Shown here one piece after another: positions 13,101-21,107 of a stretch of 64,000 nt of DNA. How positions within the stretch are numbered: the first letter of the stretch is position 1; every line of letters starts with the position of its first letter. The DNA lies in assembly GCA_011037195.1 (NCBI GenBank), contig JAAEAF010014501.1:51817-115816 (forward strand), read 5' to 3'. The translations under genes and the position numbers were made by a program. This stretch comes from Triatoma infestans. Taxonomy: Eukaryota > Arthropoda > Insecta > Hemiptera > Reduviidae. Below the pieces are notes generated by a model. The model searched no databases. It worked only from the letters and a program-made list of their open reading frames with translations, and had not been told where the DNA came from.

Positions 13101-15489
13101 AAGAATTTATTGAATTGAGTAACGACGGGTGGTAAAAGTTCACTTTGTCGAAATTCCTGAAGTAACAGAAATTATCACTAAACTCTCTAAAAAGAAGAGC
13201 CCTGGCTACGATTTAATAACTCTAATATTCTTCGCCAACTTCCACACAAAGCCATAGTATTCCTAACTACTCTTTACAACGCTATATTGAGAACTACATA
13301 CTTTCCTATCATTTGGAAATTTGCTTCCGTACGTATGATTCTCAAACCGAATAAACCTACACATCTCCTTAACTCCTACCGTCCTCCCTATTTTAGCAAA
13401 AATCTTCGAAAAAATATTACTTCTACGTCTTCAACCAATTCTAGATCACCAAATTATTCCTCACCATCAATTTGGATTTCGTAGTGGACATTCAACAATT
13501 CAACAAGCACATCGCGTTGTAGACATCATCGCTACCTCCCTAGAGCGGAAGCAATACTGCGCTGGCCTTTTCTTGGACGTGTCAAGGGCGATCGATTGCG
13601 TTTCGCACGAAGGCTTATTGTAGAAGCTCAAAGGCATCCTACTATCTTATTCTAAAATCATATTTAACAGACCGCTTCTACCAAGTTATTCAAGGATCAA
13701 GGATTATGGATTTCAGTTAGGAAATAATATGCTCGGATTTCAGACTATGCTATTTCAAGTCTACTCCCATCTTTAACGACACATATGTATGTGAAGAAAT
13801 CGGTAGACCGGAAGTGCGTTTTCATTGAAGTTATTTCCGTTTTCTACGATTTTATGCATAACAACACCGACGGATTTCATTAAATTTGTTTCACTAACTA
13901 TGAATATTACAGAGACATATCACTTTTTTCCTTCATTTCAAGGAAGTTCATTTAAAGAATTTTCGGGGGAGGAAAAGTGTATGGTTTCTTCATAAAAGTC
14001 AATTTATTAAGTTTAGTTCAAAGTTCTCCTCCAATTGACATAAAATTGAAGACAAACAAATGATTTAGTAAAAACTGTAATTCTGAAGAAAATTAGCCAC
14101 TTAAATAGGTAATCAGAGATATTTTCCATGATAGCCTACTTCTTTTTGTGGTCATTGAACGGATTCGGGCGTTCGTCCATCAGTTAGGATGTTTTTGTCC
14201 AAAGCAGTGTGATAACGTAGACTTGTACAGTGGAAATTTAGTGTTCAAGCAAATTTAGACTTGTTATATTTAAGCCAGTAAAGAACTCATATTTAAGTTT
14301 ATATGCGTGCGTGAATGGTTTTGCGGATTATGAAAGGTAAAATGTGGAATTATAATATGTGATTTGATCAAATAACGTGCTTTTATAGATTAATTTTTTT
14401 TTTTTTTTTTAATTTAAAGCACGTCTCATGTATGGTCATTGGCGACCGGAACCTTCTCAGTGCACTGCCGGCCTCCGGAAGTGTTCTCTCGTTACAGACA
14501 ACACTGTAGAGGCTCCTAGGAAGAAAAAAATCTAAGGGTAGGACAGCTGGACTCGAACGCGGGTCTTCCGCCTGGGAGTCCACTAAGCAATTCCCTTTCA
14601 TATATAGATTAATTATTCAACAGCATATTTATTTATTTATTTATACTAACTTACGATCATTCAGCTCAGATTTTATCATTTCTTGTCAATAACTATTTCG
14701 CAGTAGCCCACGGTTGACACAATGTTCTTTCGTTTTGTTATAAATAAATAAAATAATAAGATAGTATGGGTAATTAATTATCAAAACAAAATCTCCTTCA
14801 AAAACATTGTAATTAAATGAGTCAATTTTGTTGTAATTGTATGATCTGATGTGTCCGGCAAATCGTTCCCTGATTTTTCTGCCTGTCTGGCCAACGTAAA
14901 TGTCACTACAGTCCGGGCATTATACGTCCCCCACTTGTTGGATGTTTCCATTTTTAAAAAGAACGATGTGCCTTTTAAAAAGCGAAAAACAAAAGTGTTT
15001 ACCCACTGAGGTATCAACCAACTCCCTCTTAACCTAGTTAGATCCCCAATAAAAACACTTTTTAAAACCAGTATATCAATTAAATTTGCTCTGTGCAAAT
15101 CTATGTTATCACACTGTTTTTTCACATAAACATCCTGATGATGAGCGAACACCGGAAACTGGTCTATGACCACAAAAAAAAATCAGGCTATCAAGGAAAA
15201 TATCTCTGAAGCTTTCCAACTCAGCGGAACCAAGCACAAACAACTAAATTTTGTAAATTGATATCTACATTCCCACTAAAATACCCAAAGGAATCTGTGA
15301 AAATTTCTGCATTTTGAAATGTTCCGTCATAAGCTATATAATATAATCAAAAAGATAATGATTGAAAAAAAAAATTATAAAAACTATAATGAAAATTGAA
15401 AGTACAAAAATTATAAACTTACGCAGTTTAGAAGAATGTGCGTGAAAAATGAATGTCCAACATACTAGTAATACACACAAAGAATACAT
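1027..15489 (-). CDS. takeout/JHBP-family gene 1 (3' end outside window)
   Basis: Spliced coding region join(15423-15489, 6489-6581, 3500-3647, 2541-2668, 1027-1176) on the minus strand. Every junction has GT donor/AG acceptor and the frame is kept across all four introns. The product starts with a hydrophobic signal peptide, then PKTWKTCKK...MNEC (the two N-terminal cysteines typical of takeout proteins), a NPSLGVFPLDP segment, the VSIKLNFEHLEIAGV strand, a GQVLVLPIQGNG strand and the LLENLFNGDKALG motif near the C-terminal part. This is the takeout/JHBP fold: secreted, tubular carriers of hydrophobic ligands such as juvenile-hormone-like lipids. About 163 residues are seen; the family is usually about 240-250, so one or two C-terminal exons should lie left of position 1. 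No stop or frameshift is seen. The introns (8.8, 2.8, 0.8 and 1.4 kb) are filled by mobile elements. A specific ligand cannot be inferred. Confidence 0.85.
1660..2230 (+). pseudogene. degenerate LINE fragment (RNase H end)
   Basis: Interrupted plus-strand reading frames contain AHIGVADNELVDYKAKEA, like the last conserved part of LINE RNase H domains, followed by a FLTGHGPFKHP segment that resembles the tail of R1/I-type ORF2. Several stops and frame changes show it is dead. It lies in the last intron of takeout gene 1 seen here. Confidence 0.4.
2541..2668 (-). CDS. takeout gene 1, exon 4
   Basis: 128 bp, acceptor TTGTAG, donor A|GTAAGT. It encodes TDWKDMHVDIEVPAIVATGG, then YNVTGQVLVLPIQGNGFCNL and TF. 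It is one codon shorter than exon 4 of gene 2. It contains an extra cysteine (GNGFCNL) at the position where gene 2 has GEGHCKI. Confidence 0.85.
3046..3245 (+). repeat. diverged fragment of the abundant HINE-like repeat
   Basis: GAGGAAGTATGCAATTG, TTTTCGATATTGA and a following CTCAAAAACGGAACG...GTTCAAACTTGATAT block match the 5' third of the repeat seen intact at 34530 and 50778, with many differences. It sits in intron 3 of takeout gene 1. Confidence 0.5.
3500..3647 (-). CDS. takeout gene 1, exon 3
   Basis: 148 bp, acceptor TTTGCAG, donor GTAAGT. It encodes GNPSLGVFPLDPMHFDTIAI, then DQGHGPVSIKLNFEHLEIAG and VKDLKITNVK. This is the first large beta-sheet segment of the takeout fold and is closely similar to exon 3 of gene 2, of identical length. 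Confidence 0.87.
5018..5876 (+). mobile_element. 5'-truncated R1/I-like LINE with 14-bp target duplication
   Basis: Broken frames give an RNase H domain (VAIYSDSQAAMKVLSS, then LAWVPGHAGFLGNKRADG) and a C-terminal region (DIRLITRHCRLNRQTYHF, ALIKRAKLKDML stop). Frameshifts occur near 5300 and 5600. It is flanked by the perfect 14-bp duplication AATCTTGCTGGTGT (5004-5017 and 5877-5890) and ends in an AATC-rich tail, as expected for target-primed reverse transcription. It lies in intron 2 of takeout gene 1. Confidence 0.8.
6489..6581 (-). CDS. takeout gene 1, exon 2 (Cys-Cys N-terminus)
   Basis: 93 bp between a TTAG acceptor and a GTAACT donor. It encodes KTWKTCKKDDPGMNECLKGA and then IEEAVHDLVG. 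The two cysteines, eleven residues apart, form the conserved disulfide loop of takeout proteins. Same length and phase as exon 2 of gene 2. Confidence 0.85.
7192..8481 (-). mobile_element. mariner transposon (1.29 kb)
   Basis: Terminal inverted repeats start TAGGGTTGGTGC on the left and TTGGGTTGGTGC on the right and continue through AAAAATAATGCAGGTTTTT. TA target duplications lie at 7190-7191 and 8482-8483. The length is typical of mariner. The ends and transposase resemble the cecropia-type mariners that include human Hsmar1. It sits in intron 1 of takeout gene 1, in the same orientation as the gene. Confidence 0.93.
7272..8290 (-). pseudogene. mariner transposase with one frameshift
   Basis: Translation starts at MSKQDFRQIYFYEFKLGRSA (helix-turn-helix DNA-binding part) and runs through the DNA-binding linker, TCDEKW (first catalytic Asp), HDNARPH (second Asp) and SPDLSPPDFHLF (third Asp), giving the DD34D triad of mariner, then to the stop at 7272 after DGTYFE. 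Two overlapping frames (to about 7660, then onward) must be combined, so there is a single one-base frameshift just after the SFLNTGETI stretch. No internal stop is seen elsewhere. The 264-aa frame also has an in-frame extension upstream to 8386 that is probably not used. Activity was probably lost recently. Confidence 0.9.
8486..9310. other. intron/intergenic-type sequence, nothing recognised
   Basis: AT-rich sequence of takeout gene 1 intron 1. There is a near-repeat of CTAATTAG...ATCAGGTGAAC at about 8822-8900 and a (TTA)n run near 9020. No coding similarity seen. Confidence 0.4.
9321..9477 (+). repeat. 22-bp minisatellite, about 7 copies
   Basis: A tandem unit ACTGATATAATATAGAGATA plus GT is repeated about seven times with one visible substitution (GATAGCACTG). 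It reads open on the minus strand only because 22-bp units cycle through all frames. Confidence 0.9.
9540..11520. other. AT-rich intron 1 sequence, no feature recognised
   Basis: Long intron of takeout gene 1 with poly-A/T runs. Short open frames show no recognisable domain. It may contain decayed repeats that I cannot identify by eye. Confidence 0.4.
11563..11776 (+). mobile_element. SINE family 2 (tRNA-derived) with 9-bp target duplication
   Basis: tRNA-like head: GGTGTAGTGGTTATGTGC (A-box region) and AGTTCGATTCCCGC (B box). The tail carries a CTTCCGTCCTCG...GACACCTTATTTGG block and ends (CTTTA)n. TATCTGACT flanks it at 11554-11562 and 11777-11785. A second copy lies inverted at 42621-42835. 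Confidence 0.85.
12300..12790 (+). repeat. HINE-like repeat copy, 5' part
   Basis: Starts at TTACTTTCTCTTGCTCC, with the degenerate 5' hairpin, then ATTGTAATCGTGTCAA, the CTCAAAAACTAAAAATCG block and CCGGAAGTGCCACTTTACT. It is interrupted at 12790 by a SINE/Jockey composite and resumes at about 13795 (GTAGACCGGAAGTGCG) up to about 13950. Confidence 0.8.
12793..13800 (+). repeat. SINE + Jockey composite, copy A of an inverted ~1-kb duplication
   Basis: Contains a SINE family 1 copy (12793-13015, lacking much of its tRNA-like head) followed by a Jockey RT fragment. The whole block matches 21108-22135 in reverse orientation almost base for base. It interrupts a HINE-like repeat. Its right junction shares GAAGAAA with the repeat (microhomology), and no target duplication is visible. 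Confidence 0.8.
13140..13740 (+). pseudogene. Jockey-like RT fragment
   Basis: Broken frames give PIIWKFASVRMILKPNKPTH (the conserved region before the RT fingers), HHQFGFRSGHSTIQQAHRVV and GLFLDVSRAIDCVSHEGLL (RT block with the first Asp), then KSYLTDRFYQV-like sequence. It has frameshifts and is truncated before the YADD block. Same family as the copies at 21108 and 22430. Confidence 0.8.
14116..14290 (-). mobile_element. Penelope-like element terminal repeat (decayed)
   Basis: Minus strand reads CATCCTAACTGATGGACGAA, CGCCCGAATCCG, TGACCACAAAAAGAAGTAGG, CTATCATGGAAAATATCTCT, matching the terminal repeats at 15080, 44866 and 46810. The hammerhead-like core is damaged here (CTGATGG instead of CTGATGA, GAAT instead of GAAA). 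Confidence 0.6.
14396..14602 (-). mobile_element. SINE family 1 copy with 12-bp target duplication
   Basis: Reverse copy: poly-T at left, GAGGCTCCTAGGAAG, then GGACTCGAACGCGGGTC (B box in reverse) and the tRNA-like head up to AATTCCC. TATAGATTAATT flanks it at 14384-14395 and 14603-14614. It is inserted inside the Penelope-like remnant. Confidence 0.85.
14770..14960 (-). pseudogene. Penelope-like element, GIY-YIG endonuclease C-terminus
   Basis: In one minus-strand frame: CPDCSDIYVGQTGRKIRERF then AGHIRSYNYNKIDSF. The CxxC followed by IYVGQTGR is the GIY-YIG nuclease motif found at the C-terminus of Penelope-like retroelements. Penelope-type terminal repeats lie on both sides (14116-14290, 15080-15235). 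The upstream RT is absent, so this is a truncated, dead copy inside takeout gene 1 intron 1. Confidence 0.75.
15080..15235 (+). mobile_element. Penelope-like terminal repeat, inverted relative to the GIY-YIG part
   Basis: Plus strand: ACATCCTGATGATGAGCGAA, CACCGGAAACTGGTC, TATGACCACAAAAAAAAAT, then CAGGCTATCAAGGAAAATAT and a trailing CTTTCCAACTCAGCGGAACC. The CTGATGA...GAAAC arrangement is hammerhead-like (stem II imperfect). Confidence 0.6.
15423..15489 (-). CDS. takeout gene 1, exon 1 (start codon, signal peptide)
   Basis: ATG at 15489-15487, 22 codons plus one base: MYSLCVLLVCWTFIFHAHSS then KL. The hydrophobic run and small residues before KL look like a signal peptide for secretion. The donor is C|GTAAGT. 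The split codon completed by exon 2 gives the family's KLP start of the mature protein. Confidence 0.75.
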
Positions 15490-15582
15490 AGCGGAGAGAT
15501 TGTGTCCGGTAGACTGGTAGCATGTAAATATTACAATTGATCAATTTTGTCAACAACTTATGTTATATATCTGTATACTATA

Positions 15583-15590
15583 TATTTATA
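15583..15590 (-). promoter_or_regulatory. TATA-like box upstream of takeout gene 1
   Basis: TATAAATA on the minus strand, with its 5' base 101 bp before the ATG. Gene 2 has a TATA-like box 103 bp before its ATG, so the spacing supports a core promoter with a leader of roughly 70 bases. The flanking sequence is AT-rich, so chance is possible. Confidence 0.35.
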
Positions 15591-15892
15591 CCACTGCCTC
15601 TGTCATTAACTAGTTTCTTATATGCTGTATAGAGAGGGAGTAACACACCTATTAAAACAATAATAAAATTAACGAATATATATATATATTTCCCTCACGT
15701 ATAGAAGAAAAGCTTTATCTTAATTAAAATAATTATTTTTATTATTTCTGTTATATCTTTTAATCATGTTATTGTTTTAGTACTTGTTAAATAGAGTCTA
15801 ATTTGTCTATTTCCTTTATACTATTAAATCTTCCCACACGCACACACAAACTAAACTAATCATATCAAGGACATTTTTTATGTAAAAACAAA

Positions 15893-16640
15893 TCTGATAT
15901 GAAACATTCACACAACTTTCTCTTACTGTGAAATGGTAAACTTTCTTCGAACTAAAAAAATAGCACTTTAAAGGAAATCTCGTAACTCCCACCTCTCCCT
16001 CAAAAGTGACGTTAAATGAATTTTCCCCGGAGAAATGTTGCAAATAAAAGTTTTAGCTCTTTGTTATTTGTAGTTAATGTACCACGTTTAAAGAAAATCT
16101 TTGGTGCCGTTCTTGAGAAAATAGTAGAAAATTGAAAACTATTTTCAGTAAAATGTCACTTCCTGTGGGAAGTGCCACTAAAATGGCACTTAAGTGGGAA
16201 CCATAACTTCATCCCTTCCCCCCAAAAAATGCCCTTCAATGAATATTCCCAAAAAAATCCGGTTTTAAACTTTGTAGCATATTATATATATAGTTGATAT
16301 ACACATTTGTTTAAAGAAAATCGATTGGAACTATTTTTGAGAAAATCACAAAAAAAACTGGAAGAAAAACCATTTAGTAAAGTGCCACTACCGGTTGATG
16401 GATTTTGTTTTGCCTGAAATCTTCGTGTCTGATGCTGTCGGTAATACCTAGTTTGATCTTGCTGCAACTTTTCGTGTTTGAGAAATTCTTTTCACACACA
16501 GACACAGACATACAGACACACGGACTATTTTTTTTTTTTTTTTTTTTAAGAAAACAATTTTTTTCACTCAGTAGACCACAAAACGGATATTTCCGCTGAA
16601 AACTCGATATCAAAAATTTGACACGATTACAATAATTACT
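15893..16640 (-). repeat. HINE-like repeat copy (minus strand)
   Basis: Left end is the reversed 3' terminus (TCTGATATGAAACATTCACA, then ACTTTCTCTTAC). The interior carries the ATTTCTCAAATA/CCGGAAGTG-type blocks reversed. The right end has GGATATTTCCGCTGAAAACT and a reversed ACACGATTACAATAA. The 5' end is decayed. Confidence 0.75.
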
Positions 16641-16778
16641 GAATAGTTTCACGATAAGATTTACTCTGAAACACTTTCCCCCCACGATGATATTTAGATT
16701 ATTTGATAAACTTTGTGCTAATAAACAAGCAAAATCTATCAATCATTAAAAACAAATTAATTTTTTTTTTGTTTTTTT

Positions 16779-16920
16779 TTCATTTATTTGTAATTTACAT
16801 CTGTATATAAACAGAATAGTAAATGTGCGGAAAGATACAAATCACTAGAATCACTTGTGTGGAGAACTCACCCTGCGATGAGACTCCATAAGATAAAAAA
16901 ACATATGGCTTTACTTAGTC
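16779..16920 (+). repeat. 142-bp direct repeat, left copy (flanks RTE insertion)
   Basis: From TTCATTTATTTGTAATTTAC to GGCTTTACTTAGTC; identical to 18111-18252 except A/G in CTAGAATCAC versus CTAGAGTCAC. It is the 3' UTR end of the surrounding Jockey copy and directly abuts that element's poly-A tail. Confidence 0.92.
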
Positions 16921-18110
16921 TCAACTCAACTCAACTGTGGCACTACGGCCCATGTAGGACCTTGGCCTCCGCCAATACCCGACCCCAAGCCTCTCTATCT
17001 AGAGCTTTTCTTCTCCACTGTCTTATGTTCAGCTCCCGGAGATCCTCCTCCACATCACCCATCCAACGCAGCCTAGGTCTCCCTCTCGGTCTACTGCCTC
17101 CAGGGTGACCCTCCAGCGCCCTTCGTGGTGCTCTCTCACTCTCCATCCCTTTGCACGTGTCCAACCCAACGCAACCTTCCCTGCTTGACCACAGATACTA
17201 TGTCCTCTTCCCCGTACAGCTCTCTTAACTCCGCGTTTTTTCGGCACCTCCAGACCCCATCTTGGCACACTGGTCCATAGACCGCCCTCAAAACCTTTCT
17301 CTCCAAGCGGTTCAATTTCAATTCGTCTGCATGCCTCAACGTCCACGACTCCGAGCCATACGTTACCACGGGTCTAAGAACTGACTTATAGATCGTCAAT
17401 TTGGTCTTTCTTGACAGGGATCTATTATAGAATGTCCGTCTTAACGCTCCCAAACACCTGTTTCCGGCCGCTATTCTGTTGTCTATGTCGCGACTTACCT
17501 CATTTTTGTTAGTGAGGACGGCTCCTAGATATTTGAATTCTTTAACGCCCTCAAAACGGTGCTGGCCCGCGATTAACTCTCTGAAACATCTCGCGCGCCG
17601 AGTTGTGACCATGTACTTGGTCTTCTCCTCATTAATCTTCAGACCATAACTGGCGGCGCCTTCAGCCAACTCCATAAAGGTTTCCCTAAGAGCAGCCTTT
17701 GACCTCGCTATAATGGCTACATCATCTGCGTAGGCCAAATAATCAGACATTCTGTTATATATGTTGCCTCCGGGGTTAATCGTGCATTTTCGCATTGCCA
17801 TTTCCAATACCAGGTTGAAGAGGATCGGGGACACCGGGTCTCCCTGCCTTAAGCCCATATTTATAGCGAACTCTGAGGACATCTGACCTTGGATTGCTAC
17901 TTTTGCCACCGTGTCTCTCAAGGTCATTTTAACCAGTCTTATCACCTCATTATCTGTCTATCATCCTCTTCTTGGAACAGCCTTTCAATTTCCGTTCTAA
18001 AGCTTTCACTGACCTCCTCCTCCTTTAATCTTTCCGTAGCAAACTGCTTCCTCTTTTCCCCTCTTCCTTGCCCTCTAATGCAATTTTTAGCCCCAATTGT
18101 GCCCTAACCA
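16921..18110 (-). mobile_element. 5'-truncated RTE-like LINE
   Basis: 1190 bp on the minus strand ending at left in the short tandem AGTTG tail (CAACT repeats at 16922-16937). It carries the RT described in the next entry. Identical 142-bp blocks with one mismatch flank it (16779-16920 and 18111-18252). Confidence 0.8.
16943..17945 (-). pseudogene. RTE-like reverse transcriptase, 3' part, frameshifted
   Basis: A 269-codon frame (17945-17136) contains GLRQGDPVSPILFNLVLEMA (RT block), YLAYADDVAIIARSK (catalytic YADD), LKINEEKTKYM, EFKYLGAVLT and the palm/thumb IYKSVLRPVVTYGSESWTL, then GRLRWVGHVQR. The C-terminal GRPRLRWMGDVEEDLREL through AWGRVLAEAKVLHGP follows in another frame, so a frameshift lies near 17140-17160. 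This C-terminal signature and the short tandem tail suit RTE-type elements. The endonuclease and N-terminal RT are missing. Confidence 0.8.
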
Positions 18111-18252
18111 TTCATTTATTTGTAATTTACATCTGTATATAAACAGAATAGTAAATGTGCGGAAAGATACAAATCACTAGAGTCACTTGTGTGGAGAACT
18201 CACCCTGCGATGAGACTCCATAAGATAAAAAAACATATGGCTTTACTTAGTC
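18111..18252 (+). repeat. 142-bp direct repeat, right copy (flanks RTE insertion)
   Basis: Same block as 16779-16920 with one mismatch, directly next to the 5'-truncated end of the RTE copy and continuous with the Jockey 3' UTR at right. Confidence 0.92.
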
Positions 18253-18734
18253 ACCATAAGTTAATAACTTAGTTATTCATTAGAGAGTCTCGAGGCCAGC
18301 GGCGTTTTAATCGTCTGGGAGGATTATCTGGAAGGGTAGAGGAACTTAGCAGAGAGGGATAGATGGAACTTTTTGTATTTGGTTTTAGCAACTTCGTTTA
18401 AGTAAGGAATATTGAGGTCTTGATGTACTAGGGTGAGATTTGATACATGGAAGGGGGCATTGACAATTTTTCTGAGGATTTTGGATTGGAATGACTGGAT
18501 TCGGCGGGAATTGGAATTTTTGGTTGAACCCCATAGTTCAATAGCGTATGGCCACATAGGTTTGAATAATACCAGGAAAGTCAGTCTTTTATATTGTACA
18601 GATAGTTTAGATCGTCTGCCGAGTAGTAGTGATAATAGTTTAAATCGTTTGTTGAGGTCTTGTCTTTTTAGTCGAGTATGGGGGGGGGGGGTTCCCAGGT
18701 GAGCCGTTTGTCGATGTATAACCCTAAGTATCTT

Positions 18735-19470
18735 ATTCTGATGTGTTGGATTCCCTTAATTTGAGTACTCTATCCTTCAGAAGGCGAAGAGCAGACCTTA
18801 TTTTCCTCTTCAAACTTATACATTATTATATAGATTGTCCTGAATTGCTGGGATTAATCGACTTCCATGTTCCTACAATAGATACTCGCTATAAACCTGT
18901 GTTTGTAAATCTTATCATTCAACAAATTATTCCCAATCCTCTCCTATACCTAGACTTATGTCCCTTGGAAACAGTATTTCTAATGAATATGATATCTTCC
19001 AGCCAGCATTAATGAAATTTATTGCATTTGCCAGCAGTAGTCATTAATTAATTATTACTAGATATTTGCATTTATAATAGATGGTTAAATACGCTCTCCC
19101 TTTTACCTACTTTCTAATTGGATACTCTTATTTATTAATTTCGTAGTCTTATACACTTTTTGCTATATTGTCTTTTATATTTGTATAAGTTCTTGTTAGT
19201 AGTAATTGTATATATATTTGTATAATTGTTTATATTTCTAATACTATTATTTTTATATTAATATTTTTTATATACCGAATTTTTTATTCTATGTTCTAGT
19301 CTAGTTTGTATTTTATATGTTCTATTTTCTATTCTTTTATATTTGTAGATTTATAGTTTTGTAGTTTTATAGTTTGTAGTTGGTCTATTTCTAGTATAGT
19401 GTTTGTTTTGTTTATGTAACAAAATTACATAAATGGGGTGCAACCCCGTATATATGAATAAATAAAAGTA
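18735..19470 (+). mobile_element. CR1-like LINE 3' fragment
   Basis: Plus strand: LDSLNLSTLSFRRRRADLIF, LFKLIHYYIDCPELLGLIDF then HVPTIDTRYKPVF, a C-terminal signature common to CR1/Crack-type LINEs. A long AT-rich 3' UTR ends in the small hairpin GGGGTGCAACCCC and (AATAA)n. It splits the minus-strand Jockey copy between TADYIRY and YLGLYID. Confidence 0.7.
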
Positions 19471-19699
19471 GCGTATATAATCAGCAGTTGGAAGAGAAAT
19501 ACCATTAAAATATGGAGGGGGCAATGTAGCCCGTCTTAATGTAAAAGTAATGTACTGGCATTTTGTCTCGTTAATCTTTATTCGCCATTTTTTGCACCAG
19601 GGTTTCCAGTGAGTTTAAATGGCTTTGAAGATTTCTAAATGCGAATACGGGATCATACAAATTAATTTAAAAATGAATATATATAGAAAAACTTTGTTA

Positions 19700-21090
19700 T
19701 TATTCTGTCACCATTTAAAATGATGTCTGTCTTATTTTATGAAATAAATGGTGACAGGGATGGGGGAGGCGCCAAAATTAGATTTTTATAAAATTTGGAA
19801 TTTAAAATTTGATGTAGATCAAATTAGAAATAATAAATTATCATTATACTGATTTATTTATTTATTTATTGTAAAGTGACTCGTCAATAAATAGTTTATT
19901 GAGTAACAGATAAAATATTTTTTTCTCAGAGGAATATTTTAAATTTAATTAAAATAATTTGTAATTTAAAATTTGAAATTATATTTTAAATATTATTAAT
20001 TTTTTAAAATAGTATTCAATCATTGACCAAGGCCATGGAATTTATTTATTTTTAATGATTACAAAATAAGATTTGTGTGTATGTAAGGGCTGGGTAAATC
20101 TCTTCATTTAAAATTATGATTGTATATAAATCAATGTATTGTGAAATATTTAAATGAAGAATATACCTATTTGCAAGATGGATGTTCATTAATGACGGGG
20201 TTTTTTTTTCTGCAGAAATTTTTTTTTATATTATTTTATACAATTAGTGAACATTTAAGACATGAAAACATTCTTGGTTGTGGACTAACTCAATTATCAG
20301 AGATATCTAAATCTCCTAGCACCTCTCATGAAGATGCAATCTTTCTGTGGGATAAAGATCTCTGCCCACCGTACCGTACCATACTAGGACCGTAATAGGA
20401 AAGTTTCAGGCGCTCCGATCACTATCCATGCCCACTGTAACGAATCAACAGTGTTCTATTCCCATATACAACACGTATGATAACAGGTTTGGTTCCCGTT
20501 CTAACTAGGTTTTGTACATTTTTCCAATAAATAAACGTTGGGAAAAATAGTTTATAATAGGCGCGGTTATAACGGGGAGCGTACGCAACAACAATGCAGA
20601 GTGGACCGTCCGCGCACACCGGTTTGATAACGTGCCGTTATCTGCAAAATATTCTCTACGTCAAATTGTTGAGACTACGATCATAGCACTCTACGTTGTT
20701 GCCGTTGACGGAACGGTCTAGTGGGTATTGTTTGATACTATCAATATAAAGAATATTAGTTTGCTTGTGTCGTACGGTTACGGTCCTAGTATGGTACGGT
20801 GTATTTTCTTTCCCATGGCACAACAATTCGCGGCACACCAAAAGTATATAATATATATACAAAATAGAATGCATAAATATTACATTTTTTTTTTATTTGA
20901 TACATATACATACATAACTTAAGAACTATACTGACATAATGTAAACAAAAAAGGGCAATTAATGTAATACCTGAGCTTGTTTCAATGAACTCAATGAGCT
21001 TTATATACGGGCTTGATATTTGAAAGTACAACCCGAAGTTATTGATCAAGACCACTTATCCGCAAAATCCGCTTATCGATTTTAATTAAC
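19700..21090. other. AT-rich intergenic stretch, unassigned
   Basis: 19700-20400 is very AT-rich with no similarity seen. 20420-20830 is richer in CG dinucleotides and could be part of a decayed LTR or DNA element. The segment TTTATTTGATACATA...TAACTTAAGAACTATACT at 20889-20932 recurs at 22331-22374, so it belongs to a repeat I cannot name. Confidence 0.35.
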
Positions 21091-21107
21091 AGTAGAGTTG
21101 AAAAAAC

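Larger units (their letters stand above)
16757..19670 (-). mobile_element. Jockey-like LINE copy, 3' part, holding two nested insertions
   Basis: Reading leftward on the minus strand: RT C-terminal part (KWRIKINETKCQYITFTLRR, TADYIRY) at 19660-19475, a CR1-like insertion, then YLGLYIDKRLTWEP (18733-18690) and AIELWGSTKNSNSRRIQSFQ, FHVSNLTLVHQDLNIPYLNE (18557-18324), stop, 3' UTR with AATAAATG, then poly-A (poly-T at 16757-16780). Frameshifts are present. An RTE copy lies in its 3' UTR. Confidence 0.75.

Noticed and set aside
16779..18252. 142-bp repeats as LTRs of a retrotransposon
   Set aside because: They lack TG...CA ends, are part of a Jockey 3' UTR and flank a non-LTR (RTE) sequence.
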